Shown here: piece by piece, positions 19,388 through 29,251 of the stretch | How positions within the stretch are numbered: position 1 is the stretch's first letter | How the letters are laid out: each line of letters starts with the position of its first letter | Assembly (NCBI GenBank): GCA_021201335.1 | Contig: JAJQFD010000042.1 | Span: 310,001 to 374,000, forward strand | Length of the DNA: 64,000 nt | Direction: 5' to 3' | From: Bacteroides sp. | Lineage (GTDB): Bacteria > Bacteroidota > Bacteroidia > Bacteroidales > Bacteroidaceae | The notes under the pieces: generated by a model | Database searches by the model: none | Told to the model about the DNA's origin: nothing | The model's input: the letters and a program-made list of their open reading frames with translations, nothing else | Translations under genes and position numbers: made by a program

Positions 19388-20764
19388 ATGAATCTGGATA
19401 CAATTAAAGCGGTTTATTTCATCGGAGCAGGTGGTATTGGTATGAGTGCTCTGGTTCGTTACTTTCTTTCCAAAGGAAAAAAAGTAGCTGGCTACGATCG
19501 TACGCCCAGCGAACTGACTGAACAACTCAACAAAGAAGGTGCTTCCATCCATTACGAAGATAACACGGACCTGATAACAGAAGAATACCTCGATCCGGAA
19601 ACAACACTGATTGTATTCACCCCCGCTGTACCTCAGGATCATACTGAACTGACATATTTCCGCAGACACGGATTTGAGATCAAGAAACGTTCACAAGTAC
19701 TCGGTATCATTACCCGTTTCAGCAAAGGACTCTGCGTGGCCGGCACACATGGAAAGACAACAACATCTACCATGGCAGCTCATTTGCTGTATCAGTCACA
19801 TGTAGATTGTACTGCTTTTTTGGGTGGTATCTCAAAAAACTATCAGACTAATTTATTGTTATCTAAAGAAAGTCCTTTCACGGTTATTGAAGCAGATGAA
19901 TTTGACCGTTCTTTTCATTGGTTATCCCCTTATATGAGTGTGATTACTTCTACCGATCCCGATCATTTGGATATATATGGTACGGAGGAAGCTTACATGA
20001 AAAGTTTTGAAAAATATACGACTTTGATACAGCCGGGTGGTTGTTTAATTTTACGAAAAGGAATATCTTTGCAACCTCAAGTACAGGAAGGAGTTAAAAT
20101 ATATACTTACTCCAAAGAAGAAGGTGATTTTCATGCAGAGAATATACGAATCGGAAACGGAGAAATATGGATTGATTTTGTGGCACCTGATATGTGCATT
20201 ACAGATATTCAACTGGGGGTTCCGATAAGTATTAATATTGAAAATGGCGTAGCAGCTATGGCCCTGGCCTGGCTGAATGGCGTCACAGCTGAAGAAATAA
20301 AGAAAGGGATGGCTAGTTTCCGTGGAGTAGACCGCCGGTTCGATTTTAAAATCAAAAAGGATCGACTGGTTTTTCTGAGTGATTATGCTCATCATCCATC
20401 GGAAATCAGGCAAAGCATTCTTTCTCTCCGGGAATTGTACCGGGGCAGAAAGATTACAGTCGTTTTTCAACCCCACCTATATACACGTACGAAGGATTTT
20501 TACCGGGAGTTTGCGGAAAGTCTGTCACTGGCTGACGAAGTTATCCTGTTGGATATTTATCCGGCCAGAGAAAAGCCCCTCCCCGGAATAAGCAGTCAGC
20601 TTATTTTTGACAACCTTCGCCCGGATATGGAAAAAAGTTTGTGTAGCAAAGCAGAACTGGTGGATGCATTGAAAGATAAGGAGATAGAAGTTTTACTAAC
20701 TTTGGGGGCAGGCGATATTGAAGACGATGTACCTGCCATCGCTAAAATGCTTGAAAACAGATGA
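19388..20764 (+). CDS. murC: UDP-MurNAc:L-alanine ligase
   Basis: A 458-residue Mur ligase that commits UDP-MurNAc to peptide stem synthesis. It has the N-terminal FIGAGGIGMSALVRYFL nucleotide-sugar loop, ATP P-loop AGTHGKTTTSTMAAH near residue 118, ATP-domain EADEFDRSF near 160, and DYAHHPSEI near 340. The stop overlaps the ftsQ start by four bases. No ddl lies between murC and ftsQ, which is usual for Bacteroidetes. Confidence 0.97.
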   Translation: MNLDTIKAVYFIGAGGIGMSALVRYFLSKGKKVAGYDRTPSELTEQLNKEGASIHYEDNTDLITEEYLDPETTLIVFTPAVPQDHTELTYFRRHGFEIKKRSQVLGIITRFSKGLCVAGTHGKTTTSTMAAHLLYQSHVDCTAFLGGISKNYQTNLLLSKESPFTVIEADEFDRSFHWLSPYMSVITSTDPDHLDIYGTEEAYMKSFEKYTTLIQPGGCLILRKGISLQPQVQEGVKIYTYSKEEGDFHAENIRIGNGEIWIDFVAPDMCITDIQLGVPISINIENGVAAMALAWLNGVTAEEIKKGMASFRGVDRRFDFKIKKDRLVFLSDYAHHPSEIRQSILSLRELYRGRKITVVFQPHLYTRTKDFYREFAESLSLADEVILLDIYPAREKPLPGISSQLIFDNLRPDMEKSLCSKAELVDALKDKEIEVLLTLGAGDIEDDVPAIAKMLENR

Positions 20765-21504
20765 TAAAAAAGACACTTCTTTTATCGGTACTGATATTGG
20801 TCGGAGTTTATCTGCTGCTGGCTGTGACAGCATTTAATAGCAAATCGGGCGACCAGACATGTGAGGGGATGGAGTTGATAATCAGGGATTCAATCAACGC
20901 AGGCTTTGTAACTCAGCAGGAAATAACTGCTTTACTAAAGAAAAATAATCTGTACCCTGTGGGCAAAAGGATGGATGAAGTTGTTTCCGGAGATGTAGAA
21001 GATATCCTTGCCAACCATCCGTTGATCAATGAAATAGAATGTTATAAAACCCCTAACGGTAAATTAAATATTGAAGTTACCCAACGTATACCTATTCTCA
21101 GGATCATAAACCGGAATGGAGAGAATTATTATATTGATAACAGGGGTGAGATAATGCCACGGGATACCAAATGCATTGCACATCTTGCAATTGCTACCGG
21201 ATATGTAGATAAACAGTTCGCGATGAACGAGTTATACCAATTTGCATTATTTTTGCAAAATAATAAATTCTGGAATGCACAGATTGAGCAGATGAATGTA
21301 CTTCGTGGAAAAGAGGTTGAACTGGTTCCACGAGTAGGTGATCACATCATTTTCCTAGGCAAACTGGATGATTTTGAAAAGAAGCTAAGTAGAGTAAAAG
21401 AGTTCTATCGGAAAGGATTAAATAAGGTTGGCTGGAACAAATATAGTCGGATTAACGTTGAATTTGGTAACCAAATAATTTGCACCAAGGCCAACGATAA
21501 ATAA
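20761..21504 (+). CDS. ftsQ: Cell-division protein FtsQ/DivIB
   Basis: A 247-residue bitopic protein: a short cytoplasmic tail, a transmembrane helix at residues about 5-26 (LLLSVLILVGVYLLLAV), then a periplasmic POTRA-like domain (FVTQQEITALLKKNNLYPVG, residues about 50-110) and a beta domain. It bridges FtsZ-associated and periplasmic division proteins and holds FtsL/FtsB. Sequence similarity in this family is low, but topology, size and position between murC and ftsA fit. It begins within the murC stop. Confidence 0.93.
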   Translation: MIKKTLLLSVLILVGVYLLLAVTAFNSKSGDQTCEGMELIIRDSINAGFVTQQEITALLKKNNLYPVGKRMDEVVSGDVEDILANHPLINEIECYKTPNGKLNIEVTQRIPILRIINRNGENYYIDNRGEIMPRDTKCIAHLAIATGYVDKQFAMNELYQFALFLQNNKFWNAQIEQMNVLRGKEVELVPRVGDHIIFLGKLDDFEKKLSRVKEFYRKGLNKVGWNKYSRINVEFGNQIICTKANDK

Positions 21505-21539
21505 AGTAGTAGTAAAGAAAACAAAAAACAGAAAGAAAT

Positions 21540-22916
21540 ATGGGCACAACAGATTTTATTGCCGCCATCGAATTAGGGTCGTCGAAACTGGCAGGCATAG
21601 CCGGGCAGAAAAGAAGCGATGGAAGCCTGCAGGTGTTGGCTTATGCCAAAGAAGACTCCACCCCTTTTATAAGGAAAGGAGTCATTTTCAATCTGGACAA
21701 AATGGCACAAGCGCTTACATCTATCGTCAATAAGCTGGAGGATGGATTGCAAAGTACCATAGGAAAAGTATATGTAGGTGTGGGCGGACAGTCTATGCAC
21801 ACCGTATTAAATACAATTAATCGGAACCTGGAAGAAGGAACCGTTATTTCACAGGAACTAGTGGATACCATTCGTGATGAAAATATTTCCATCCCGTTAG
21901 CCGATGTGGATATTCTGGAAGTAGTGCCCCAGGAATATAAAATCGGCAGCACCTACCAGATAGACCCTGTAGGCGTAGTGGGTTCACACATAGAAGGACG
22001 TTTTCTGAATATTGTAGGACGGAATTACATCAAGAAGAACCTGGAACGTAGTTTTGAACAAGCCAAAATAGAAATTGCGGAACTCATGGTTTCCCCCCTG
22101 GTCTGTGCAGAAGCTACTCTCTCTGAGGCAGAGATGCGCACCGGATGTGCATTGGTTGATCTGGGAGCCGATACAACTGTTATTTCTATTTATAAAGGCA
22201 GCGTATTACGTTACTTGACCGTACTCCCTCTGGGTAGCAACAGTATCTCTCAGGATATTGCCTCTCTGCACCTGGAAGAAGATGAAGCGGAATATCTGAA
22301 GAAAAAATACGGCGACGTTCTTTTCAAGGAAGAGAGTGAAGAACCCACCGTGGTATCTTTACCAAATGATGAACGTAACTTTGTCCTCTCAGAACTTAAC
22401 AACATCATTGAAGCCAGGGCAGAAGAAATTGTCGCGAATGTCTGGAATTTGATTGAATATTCCCAGTTTGAAGACAAGCTTTCTTCGGGTATAATTATAA
22501 CCGGAGGAGGTGCCAACCTGAAAGGGATTGAAGAGCTTTTCAGAAAGATTAGTAAAACTCATAAGGTAAGATTTGCGCGTTTTATCCGCCACGATGTAAA
22601 TGCACCCGAGACGATTGATCTGGAAAAAGATGGTATGTTCAACACATTACTCGGATTACTCGCCGCCGGAAACGAAAATTGTTATGCCCCCCCTCAGCCG
22701 AAAGCTCCGGAACCGAAGCCTGAAGACTTGTTTAAGAATGACGAAGAACTGAAACGTCAGGAAGAAGAAGCCCGGGCAGCCCTGAGAAAGAAGGAAGAAG
22801 AGGAAAGAAAGCGAAAAGAAATGGAGAGGAGAAACAGAACCGGTGTTTTCAGAGGAATCTTTAAGAAGATCACCGACGGGGCCAATGATCTGTTCTCGGA
22901 TGATGATATGAAATAA
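21540..22916 (+). CDS. ftsA: Cell-division actin homologue FtsA
   Basis: A 458-residue actin-fold ATPase tethering FtsZ filaments to the membrane. The N-terminal phosphate-1 motif IAAIELGSSKLAGIAG, the phosphate-2 motif ALVDLGADTTVISIY near residue 203 and the adenosine motif IITGGGANLKGIEELF near 322 are visible. After the core comes a Pro- and Lys/Glu-rich linker of about 50 residues (PQPKAPEPKPEDLF). The final helix, GVFRGIFKKITDGANDLF, is amphipathic and should be the membrane-targeting sequence. It precedes ftsZ by 32 bp. Confidence 0.96.
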   Translation: MGTTDFIAAIELGSSKLAGIAGQKRSDGSLQVLAYAKEDSTPFIRKGVIFNLDKMAQALTSIVNKLEDGLQSTIGKVYVGVGGQSMHTVLNTINRNLEEGTVISQELVDTIRDENISIPLADVDILEVVPQEYKIGSTYQIDPVGVVGSHIEGRFLNIVGRNYIKKNLERSFEQAKIEIAELMVSPLVCAEATLSEAEMRTGCALVDLGADTTVISIYKGSVLRYLTVLPLGSNSISQDIASLHLEEDEAEYLKKKYGDVLFKEESEEPTVVSLPNDERNFVLSELNNIIEARAEEIVANVWNLIEYSQFEDKLSSGIIITGGGANLKGIEELFRKISKTHKVRFARFIRHDVNAPETIDLEKDGMFNTLLGLLAAGNENCYAPPQPKAPEPKPEDLFKNDEELKRQEEEARAALRKKEEEERKRKEMERRNRTGVFRGIFKKITDGANDLFSDDDMK

Positions 22917-22948
22917 AATGAGTTATTCCACATTAAAAAGTAATCAAT

Positions 22949-24259
22949 ATGGCAGACGAAGTAGTAAAGTTTGATTTCCCAACAGAAACGCCTAAAATCA
23001 TCAAGGTAATTGGTGTAGGCGGTGGTGGGGGCAACGCTGTCAACCACATGTACCACGAAGGCATACATGATGTAACTTTCGTAGTGTGTAATACGGATAA
23101 TCAGGCTCTTATCGATTCTCCAGTGCCCATCAAACTTCAGCTGGGTAAAAAAACAACGATGGGGCTTGGTGCAGGTAACCGGCCCGAAAGAGCTCACGCA
23201 GCAGCAGAAGAAAGTATCGAAGATATTTACAGCCTGCTGAACGATGGAACCAAAATGGTATTTATCACAGCAGGAATGGGAGGAGGTACCGGAACTGGAG
23301 CTGCCCCGGTCATAGCCCGTGTAGCCAAAGAAATGGATATCTTAACCGTAGGAATTGTAACCATACCCTTCATTTTCGAAGGTGAAAGGAAGATCATACA
23401 AGCATTGGACGGAGTTGAAAAGATCGCCCAGCATGTAGATGCCTTACTGGTTATCAATAACGAACGATTACGTGAAATATACTCAGACCTGACATTGCTG
23501 AATGCATTTGGTAAAGCTGACGATACCCTCTCAATAGCGGCGAAGAGCATTGCGGAGATTATTACCATTCGTGGAAAAATGAACCTCGACTTTGCCGATG
23601 TGAAAACCATCCTCAAAGATGGTGGGGTAGCGATTATGAGTACTGGATTCGGTAGCGGCGAGAATCGTGTTACCAATGCCATCCAGGATGCACTTAATTC
23701 TCCACTCCTCAACAATAACGATATATTCAATGCCAAGAAAGTAATGCTGAATGTTTCCTTCTGCGAAAAAGCCGCACTGATGATGGAGGAAATGAATGAA
23801 GTACATGACTTTATGGGTAAATTCCGCGACGGTGTGGAAGTTATCTGGGGGGTAGCCATCGATAAAGACCTTGAAGATAAAGTAAAGATGACCATCCTGG
23901 CTACCGGATTTGGTATGGAAGACGTACCGGGTATGGAAACCATTCGCGAAAAACGTACCCAGGAAGAAGAAGAACAGCAATTACTACAGGAAGAAGAAAA
24001 GGAAAAGAACAAAGAACGCATCCGGAAAACGTATGGAGAGAGTGCCGTTGGCTTTAAAGTTAAAAACAACCAGAAGCGCCGTCAGATTTATCTCTTTAAC
24101 CCGGACGAACTGGCCAACGATGAAGTAATTGCCCTGGTTGAAAATACACCCACTTACTTACGCGATAAAATAACGCTCAATAAGATAAAGAGCGCAGCCT
24201 CCCGTTCTGGATTTGCTTCAGAAGAGAGCAATGAAACCCCAGATGTAATTACATTTTAG
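22949..24259 (+). CDS. ftsZ: Tubulin-like division GTPase FtsZ
   Basis: A 436-residue FtsZ. The GTP-binding core has GVGGGGGNAVNHM near residue 23, the tubulin signature TAGMGGGTGTGAAPV near 109 and the synergy-loop residues NLDFADVKTIL near 211. An E/K/Q-rich linker follows (about 330-370). A conserved segment, DEVIALVENTPTYLR, sits about 40 residues before the end, matching the Bacteroidetes-style C-terminal interaction peptide. A 280-codon ORF on the opposite strand is a shadow of this gene. Confidence 0.97.
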   Translation: MADEVVKFDFPTETPKIIKVIGVGGGGGNAVNHMYHEGIHDVTFVVCNTDNQALIDSPVPIKLQLGKKTTMGLGAGNRPERAHAAAEESIEDIYSLLNDGTKMVFITAGMGGGTGTGAAPVIARVAKEMDILTVGIVTIPFIFEGERKIIQALDGVEKIAQHVDALLVINNERLREIYSDLTLLNAFGKADDTLSIAAKSIAEIITIRGKMNLDFADVKTILKDGGVAIMSTGFGSGENRVTNAIQDALNSPLLNNNDIFNAKKVMLNVSFCEKAALMMEEMNEVHDFMGKFRDGVEVIWGVAIDKDLEDKVKMTILATGFGMEDVPGMETIREKRTQEEEEQQLLQEEEKEKNKERIRKTYGESAVGFKVKNNQKRRQIYLFNPDELANDEVIALVENTPTYLRDKITLNKIKSAASRSGFASEESNETPDVITF

Positions 24260-24273
24260 CATATCAACGAACT

Positions 24274-24723
24274 ATGAACTTATTCGACAAAGTCAGCGAA
24301 GACATTAAAAACGCAATGAAGGCGAAAGACAAAGTTGCCCTTGAGACTTTAAGAAACGTAAAGAAATATTTTATCGAAGCCAAAACTGCTCCGGGTGCCA
24401 ACGATGAACTAAGCGACGAAAATGCCGTAAAAATCATCCAGAAGCTGGTAAAGCAGGGCAAAGATGCAGCTGAAGTATATAATACACAAGGCCGTCAGGA
24501 CTTGGCTGAAGCTGAATTGGCGCAGGTAAAGGTAATGGAAACTTATCTTCCCAAGCAAATGACTCCGGAAGAACTGGAAGCAGCTGTGAAGGAAATCATC
24601 GCTGAAACAGGTGCTACCAGTGGCAAAGACATGGGTAAAGTAATGGGAGTTGCATCTAAAAAATTAGCTGGCCTCGCCGAAGGTCGTGCTATCTCTGCCA
24701 AAGTTAAAGAACTTCTGGGATAG
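24274..24723 (+). CDS. GatB/YqeY-domain protein
   Basis: A 149-residue YqeY family protein, related to the tail domain of the GatB amidotransferase subunit that contacts tRNA. The block DKVSEDIKNAMKAKDKVALETLRN at the start, the middle AEAELAQVKVMETYLPKQMTPEEL near residue 80 and GKDMGKVMGVASKKLAGLAEGR near 112 are typical. It lies 14 bp after ftsZ and is the last gene before a terminator, so it is probably cotranscribed with the dcw cluster. Free-standing YqeY has no settled function. Confidence 0.92.
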   Translation: MNLFDKVSEDIKNAMKAKDKVALETLRNVKKYFIEAKTAPGANDELSDENAVKIIQKLVKQGKDAAEVYNTQGRQDLAEAELAQVKVMETYLPKQMTPEELEAAVKEIIAETGATSGKDMGKVMGVASKKLAGLAEGRAISAKVKELLG

Positions 24724-24756
24724 TTATCGGAAGGTTATCAGTATAGCTTCAGAAAA

Positions 24757-24792
24757 ATAACGCCAAACGATATGTTTGGCGTTATTTTTTTA
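24757..24792 (+). terminator. Intrinsic terminator of the dcw operon
   Basis: ATAACGCCAAAC pairs perfectly with GTTTGGCGTTAT around a 5-nt loop and runs into a T tract, 33 bp after the yqeY stop. Confidence 0.9.
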
Positions 24793-24821
24793 TTCTTTCC
24801 AATTAGAATTAGGTCCGTATT

Positions 24822-24888
24822 TAAATGCTACCGGGATGTGCTTTAAATGTTACCGGAATCCGGTGCTAATGCAATCGGCATTTAATCC
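24822..24888. repeat. 22-bp tandem repeat, GCTACCGG class (three units)
   Basis: The core ATGCTACCGG recurs as ATGTTACCGG and ATGCAATCGG with the CCGG/TCGG at 24831, 24853 and 24875, exactly 22 bp apart. The same repeat with the same period occurs at 44.77-44.85 kb. It lies between the 3' ends of two convergent genes. Confidence 0.75.
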
Positions 24889-24940
24889 AAAACCCGATAG
24901 CTTTCGTACACGCTTCAAGCGGAATAAATGAATCATTCCT

Positions 24941-25879
24941 CTAAAGAGCTAGCATTTTCTTTTCTCTGATCAGATCATTTTCATTCATCTGCAAAGAAGG
25001 CACCGCGCACATTTTTATATAATCACCAGTCTGGCAGGCATATTCATAATAAATCAACTGTTCGGGGGTAAAGTCCTCTTTTTGTATCAATCCACTTTTC
25101 AAAGAAATAAAATCCTCCAGCAAAGTAGAGTCAGACTCCTTGACGAGTATTAACCTGCGGGCAACGGGATTACGATTATAGTCAAGCCCCAAATAGAGTC
25201 CTCGTAATTGTTTGGGTTGACGAAACAAAGGAAGTTGTAAGTAAACCGTCACCGGAGTAAACTGCGGAGGGTTATTCTCATTAAAAAAGCAATACATATT
25301 CTGAGAATCACCTATAATTCCAAAACCCCATTGGGTGTCTCCGTAAACGCTTAATCTTCCTATCCGTATGTATTCCTTATTATCGGATAGGGCCATGAAG
25401 AAAGGCTCTTCCTTCAGGCAATCCGATGAAGATGAAAGACTATAGCTTGTATATATTCCTTTTATATTATCTACTTTATGGGCAGACTGCAACATTTCCT
25501 CCTGAAACTGCCAGGCGAAAAGATTTTCTTTGGGGTTACTCATGGCCTCCGGTTCCAGCTCGTTTAACCTTGCAATCATATCGTCCGTTGTGTTGAGAAG
25601 CCTCTTCCTGGAAACATTGTTGACAAGCACCAACGCCTGTTCCAAGGCTTCTTCGGGAGGATGTGTTTTTAGGTTGGCAAAATAATGGGGTAGCACTGTG
25701 GTGTACAAGGAGGATAATACACTTGGCGGTACGTCTACCCAATCCGCAATATCTTTCATCTTTATCCCGCTATTGCGTAAATATTCTATTCGCTGATAGA
25801 GACTTTGAAGGTTATTCATAACTTCTTTTTCTGATTGATTGTACAAACTAACGACATCTATTTTATAATCAGATGACAT
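24941..25879 (-). CDS. Putative HTH-type regulator of the AEP locus
   Basis: A 312-residue soluble protein of a family I cannot name. Residues about 32-62 (YLRNSGIKMKDIADWVDVPP) read as a helix-turn-helix of the XRE or site-specific recombinase kind. The remainder is an alpha/beta domain without recognisable catalytic motifs, possibly a ligand-sensing module. It is divergent from the AEP operon, sharing a 137-bp region, the usual arrangement for a pathway regulator. The start codon lies inside the palindrome ACATTAATGT (25876-25885), and a 14-bp sequence repeated at the second transcription unit lies just upstream. Regulator function is inferred from these facts, not from a family match. Confidence 0.55.
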   Translation of the reverse strand: MSSDYKIDVVSLYNQSEKEVMNNLQSLYQRIEYLRNSGIKMKDIADWVDVPPSVLSSLYTTVLPHYFANLKTHPPEEALEQALVLVNNVSRKRLLNTTDDMIARLNELEPEAMSNPKENLFAWQFQEEMLQSAHKVDNIKGIYTSYSLSSSSDCLKEEPFFMALSDNKEYIRIGRLSVYGDTQWGFGIIGDSQNMYCFFNENNPPQFTPVTVYLQLPLFRQPKQLRGLYLGLDYNRNPVARRLILVKESDSTLLEDFISLKSGLIQKEDFTPEQLIYYEYACQTGDYIKMCAVPSLQMNENDLIREKKMLAL

Positions 25880-25900
25880 TAATGTGACATAAATATTGCA
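25876..25900. promoter_or_regulatory. Candidate operator: palindrome plus ACATAAATATTGCA
   Basis: ACATTAATGT (25876-25885) is a perfect palindrome over the regulator start codon. Directly beside it, ACATAAATATTGCA (25887-25900) recurs identically at 32503-32516, ahead of the SusC unit. Both copies lie about 70-80 bp upstream of a TACTTTTG -7 box, a position suited to an activator. Confidence 0.5.
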
Positions 25901-25979
25901 GTCTTTCTTTCTGATTCTGTGATACTTATAAATAATATCTATTTATTGATTCAGAGATATCTTTGTAACATCTCCGCTT

Positions 25980-25987
25980 TACTTTTG
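25980..25987 (+). promoter_or_regulatory. -7 box of the AEP catabolic operon
   Basis: TACTTTTG fits TAnnTTTG, 29 bp before the DUF5690 ATG. A second match, TATCTTTG, lies at 25958-25965. No well-spaced TTTG -33 box is seen, consistent with a promoter that needs an activator. Confidence 0.55.
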
Positions 25988-26016
25988 CCTCAGATCCAAT
26001 CAGAAAAAATGATAAA

Positions 26017-27339
26017 ATGGAAATAAACAATTCCCGGAAAAGGGTTTCCGATCTACTTTTCATATTTTGGGCAGGTGGCACTGCTTTACTTTCTTACTCA
26101 CTGGTATACGCCTTGCGTAAACCTTATACGGCGGCAGCTTTCGATGGGTACGAAATCTTTGGAATGGATTACAAAGTAGTCATTACCATTGTACAAATAA
26201 TAGGGTATGTTATCTCTAAGTTCTTGGGAATCAAATTGATATCAGAGCTGAAAGAAAAGAACCGTTTAAAGTTCATCCTAGTGTCCGTCATCATGGCCGA
26301 GGTGTCTTTGATACTTTTCGGTGCCTTGCCCGCACCCTTCAACATGATTGGGATGTTTATGAATGGCTTGTCACTGGGATGCATGTGGGGAGTCATTTTT
26401 AGTTTTCTCGAAGGGAGACGCGTCACCGATATATTGGCTAGCCTGATGGAGGTAAGTATGGTTATCAGTTCTGGGGCAGCCAAGTCGCTGGGACTGTTTG
26501 TGATGGATACCTGGCAGGTAAATGAATTCTGGATGCCCGCACTTATTGGAGCGGCGGCACTACCGTTACTTGCTATCTCAGGAATTATTTTAAACAAACT
26601 GCCCCGACCGGATGCAGCCGATATCGCTTCCCGAAGTAAGAGGGAACCACTCAATGGCAAGCAGCGATGGTCATTGTTTCAGAATTTTATGCCCTTTCTA
26701 ATCCTACTCTTTATCGCTAATGTAGTATTGGTTATCCTCCGGGATATCAAAGAAGATTTTCTTGTAAATATCGTAGATGTATCCCAACACTCTTCGTAGC
26801 TATTTGCTCAAATCGATTCAGTGGTGACCGTTATCATCTTAATTATTTTTGGTCTAATGGTTTATATCCGCAGTAACCTGAGAGCTTTAAGCGTTTTGCT
26901 CTGCCTCATTATTTGCAGTATGATTGTGATGACTATTATATCATTTGGTTATGAACGAATACAATTGAGCACCGTCACGTGGTTATTCTCACAGAGTCTT
27001 TGCCTGTATCTGGCCTATCTTACTTTCCAGACTATCTTTTTCGACCGCTTCATCGCCTGCTTCCGGATTCGGGGGAATGTAGGTTTCTTCATTGCCCTGA
27101 ACGATTTCCTGGGTTATTCGGGCACTATTATCGTTCTGGCTGCGAAGGAGTTATTCAGTCCAGATATCAACTGGACGTTTTTCTACAACCGCATGGCAGG
27201 TTATGTCGGATTAATTTGCTGTGTCGCCTTTATCTTTTCACTGATCTATCTGCACCAGCGGCATAAAAAAGAAAATCCATCCATACCGGGTCGACAAACA
27301 GAGTTACCGGAAACAGAACCGGTATATACAGTAGCCTAA
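26017..27339 (+). pseudogene. DUF5690 MFS-like transporter, interrupted by in-frame TAG
   Basis: Two track ORFs (26017-26799 and 26821-27339) lie in the same frame, separated only by a TAG at 26797. Read through, they give a 440-residue polytopic protein with about twelve hydrophobic segments, starting with FWAGGTALLSYSLVYALRKP and matching the DUF5690/MFS layout. The text around the stop reads VSQHSS-stop-LFAQIDSVVTV, where a tryptophan (TGG to TAG, one change) would fit the flow. Position first in the operon before phnX and phnW suggests uptake of AEP or a related phosphonate across the inner membrane. If the stop is real, a 260-residue fragment with half the helices would be made and transport should be lost; an assembly error is the alternative. 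Confidence 0.75.
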
Positions 27340-27363
27340 CTATCATTTAAATATAAACTACTT

Positions 27364-28179
27364 ATGACTAAAATTACGTGTGTTATTATGGATTGGGCGG
27401 GCACAGCCGTAGATTACGGATGCTTTGCCCCGCTAAATGCTTTTATAAGAGTATTTGAGGAAAAAGGAATCAGCATTACCTTTCGCCAGGCACGAGAGCC
27501 GATGGGACTTCCGAAGATTGATCATATTAAAGCCATCCTCGATATGCCTGAAGTGAGCCTGAAGTTTCATATGCGCTATAACCGCGCATGGAACCAGAGC
27601 GATCTTGCGGAAATGTACCAGAGTTTCGAAAAGCATCTCTTTGCGTCCCTGTATGATTTTACCGATCCGATACCGGGTGTACTGGAAACCATGAGCACAC
27701 TGAGGCAGCAAGGAATAAAGATTGGGTCGACAACCGGGTACACAGAAGCAATGATGACTATCGTAGAATCTGAAGCATCCGAAAAGGGTTACAGGGTTGA
27801 TAACCTGGTTACGCCGGATGATGTGCCCGCCGGACGCCCGGCACCCTACATGATTTACCAGAACATGATTGACTTAGAGATACCTTCTATTGATCAGGTT
27901 ATAAAGGTTGGCGATACCATCGCCGACATCCGGGAAGGGGTAAACGCCAAAGTACATACCGCAGGAATCATTATCGGTAGTAATGAAATGGGATTAACAG
28001 AAACGGAGTATAACGCACTATCGGATTACAATAAGCAACAACTCAAAAAAGAAATTCGTGAGCGTATGCTAAAAGCAGGAGCCAATGCCGTGCTGGATAC
28101 AATCTCAGAGTTGCCTGCTTATATCAATCAATTATCTAAAAAAGAAACAGAAAACGTATGCGCAACTATTTACTATTAA
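27364..28179 (+). CDS. phnX: Phosphonoacetaldehyde hydrolase (phosphonatase)
   Basis: A 271-residue HAD-superfamily enzyme cleaving the C-P bond of phosphonoacetaldehyde to acetaldehyde and phosphate. The nucleophile motif [11 protein letters not shown] is at residues 9-19; the cap-domain lysine that forms the Schiff base is in MGLPKIDHI near residue 50; [10 protein letters not shown] near 122 and [12 protein letters not shown] near 180 supply the remaining HAD motifs. The canonical family motif reads DWAGTTVDYG, so one Thr is Ala here. Its last 22 bases overlap the start of phnW, implying tight co-expression of consecutive enzymes. Intact. Confidence 0.95.
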   Translation: MTKITCVIMDWAGTAVDYGCFAPLNAFIRVFEEKGISITFRQAREPMGLPKIDHIKAILDMPEVSLKFHMRYNRAWNQSDLAEMYQSFEKHLFASLYDFTDPIPGVLETMSTLRQQGIKIGSTTGYTEAMMTIVESEASEKGYRVDNLVTPDDVPAGRPAPYMIYQNMIDLEIPSIDQVIKVGDTIADIREGVNAKVHTAGIIIGSNEMGLTETEYNALSDYNKQQLKKEIRERMLKAGANAVLDTISELPAYINQLSKKETENVCATIYY

Positions 28180-29246
28180 CGCCCGGCCCGCTTAGCACAG
28201 CCGAAACGATACGTGAGGCTATGTTGCTCGATTGGTGTACCTGGGATAAAGATTATAACGAAGGTATTGTAACACCTATCCGCCGGAAACTGCTCGAACT
28301 AGCTAAAGTGAACGATACCGAATATACAACCATCCTTTTACAAGGCAGCGGAACGTACTCTGTAGAAGCTGCCATTGGGGCAACCGTAAAAGCGGACGAT
28401 AAACTTCTGATTATCTCAAACGGTGCGTATGGAGAAAGAATGTCAACCATCGCGGATTACTATAATTTGAATCACATCATCATTCCTTTGCAGGAGACAG
28501 AGCCTATAAGGCCCGAAATCGTTCGAGAAGCATTGGATTCTCACATAAATGTGACGCATTTCGCGATGGTTCATTGTGAAACGACGACCGGAATATTAAA
28601 TCCGCTGCAAGAGATAAGCGAAGTGCTGAAAGAATACTCCGTAACCTTCATTCTGGATGCTATGAGTAGCTTTGGAGGAATCCCGATTGATATGAAAGCG
28701 TATGGTATCGATTTCCTGATTAGCAGTGCTAATAAATGTATTCAGGGAGTTCCCGGATTTGGCTTTATCATTGCATCCAAAGAAAAACTACAGGAATGTC
28801 AGGGAATCGCCCGCTCTCTCTCCCTCGATATTTATGATCAGTGGGAAACAATGGAAAAAGGTAAAGGAAAATGGCGGTTTACTTCACCCACACATGTTGT
28901 CAGGGCCTTTTATCAGGCTCTTCATGAACTGGAACAGGAAGGCGGAGTGGAAGCCCGTTATGAACGTTACCGCGAAAACAACCGTATTCTTATAGAAGGT
29001 ATGCGGGCGCTTGGCTTTACTTCTTTACTTCCGGAGAGCATACAAAGTCCGGTGATAACATCTTTCCTTTACCCATCCGAAGAGTTCAGTTTCCAGGATT
29101 TCTACGATAAACTCAAACAAAAAGGCTTTGTCATTTACCCAGGGAAAATATCACAGGCTGAAACATTCCGCATTGGAAACATCGGAGATGTTTACCCCGA
29201 AGATATAAAAAGATTACTTCGTGCTATTCGCGAAACGTTAGATTAA
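28158..29246 (+). CDS. phnW: 2-aminoethylphosphonate:pyruvate transaminase
   Basis: A 362-residue class V PLP aminotransferase that converts AEP and pyruvate to phosphonoacetaldehyde and alanine, feeding PhnX. It begins [19 protein letters not shown], typical of PhnW; the [14 protein letters not shown] substrate loop is near residue 60, the cofactor Asp in [11 protein letters not shown] near 166 and the PLP lysine in [13 protein letters not shown] near 190. An Arg-rich C-terminal region ([14 protein letters not shown]) completes the fold. The ATG lies within phnX in another frame. Intact and of normal length. Confidence 0.96.
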   Translation: MRNYLLLTPGPLSTAETIREAMLLDWCTWDKDYNEGIVTPIRRKLLELAKVNDTEYTTILLQGSGTYSVEAAIGATVKADDKLLIISNGAYGERMSTIADYYNLNHIIIPLQETEPIRPEIVREALDSHINVTHFAMVHCETTTGILNPLQEISEVLKEYSVTFILDAMSSFGGIPIDMKAYGIDFLISSANKCIQGVPGFGFIIASKEKLQECQGIARSLSLDIYDQWETMEKGKGKWRFTSPTHVVRAFYQALHELEQEGGVEARYERYRENNRILIEGMRALGFTSLLPESIQSPVITSFLYPSEEFSFQDFYDKLKQKGFVIYPGKISQAETFRIGNIGDVYPEDIKRLLRAIRETLD

Positions 29247-29251
29247 ATCAG

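Noticed and set aside
23227-24069. 280-codon ORF on the minus strand
   Set aside because: It is antisense to ftsZ and very serine-rich, as expected of a shadow frame.
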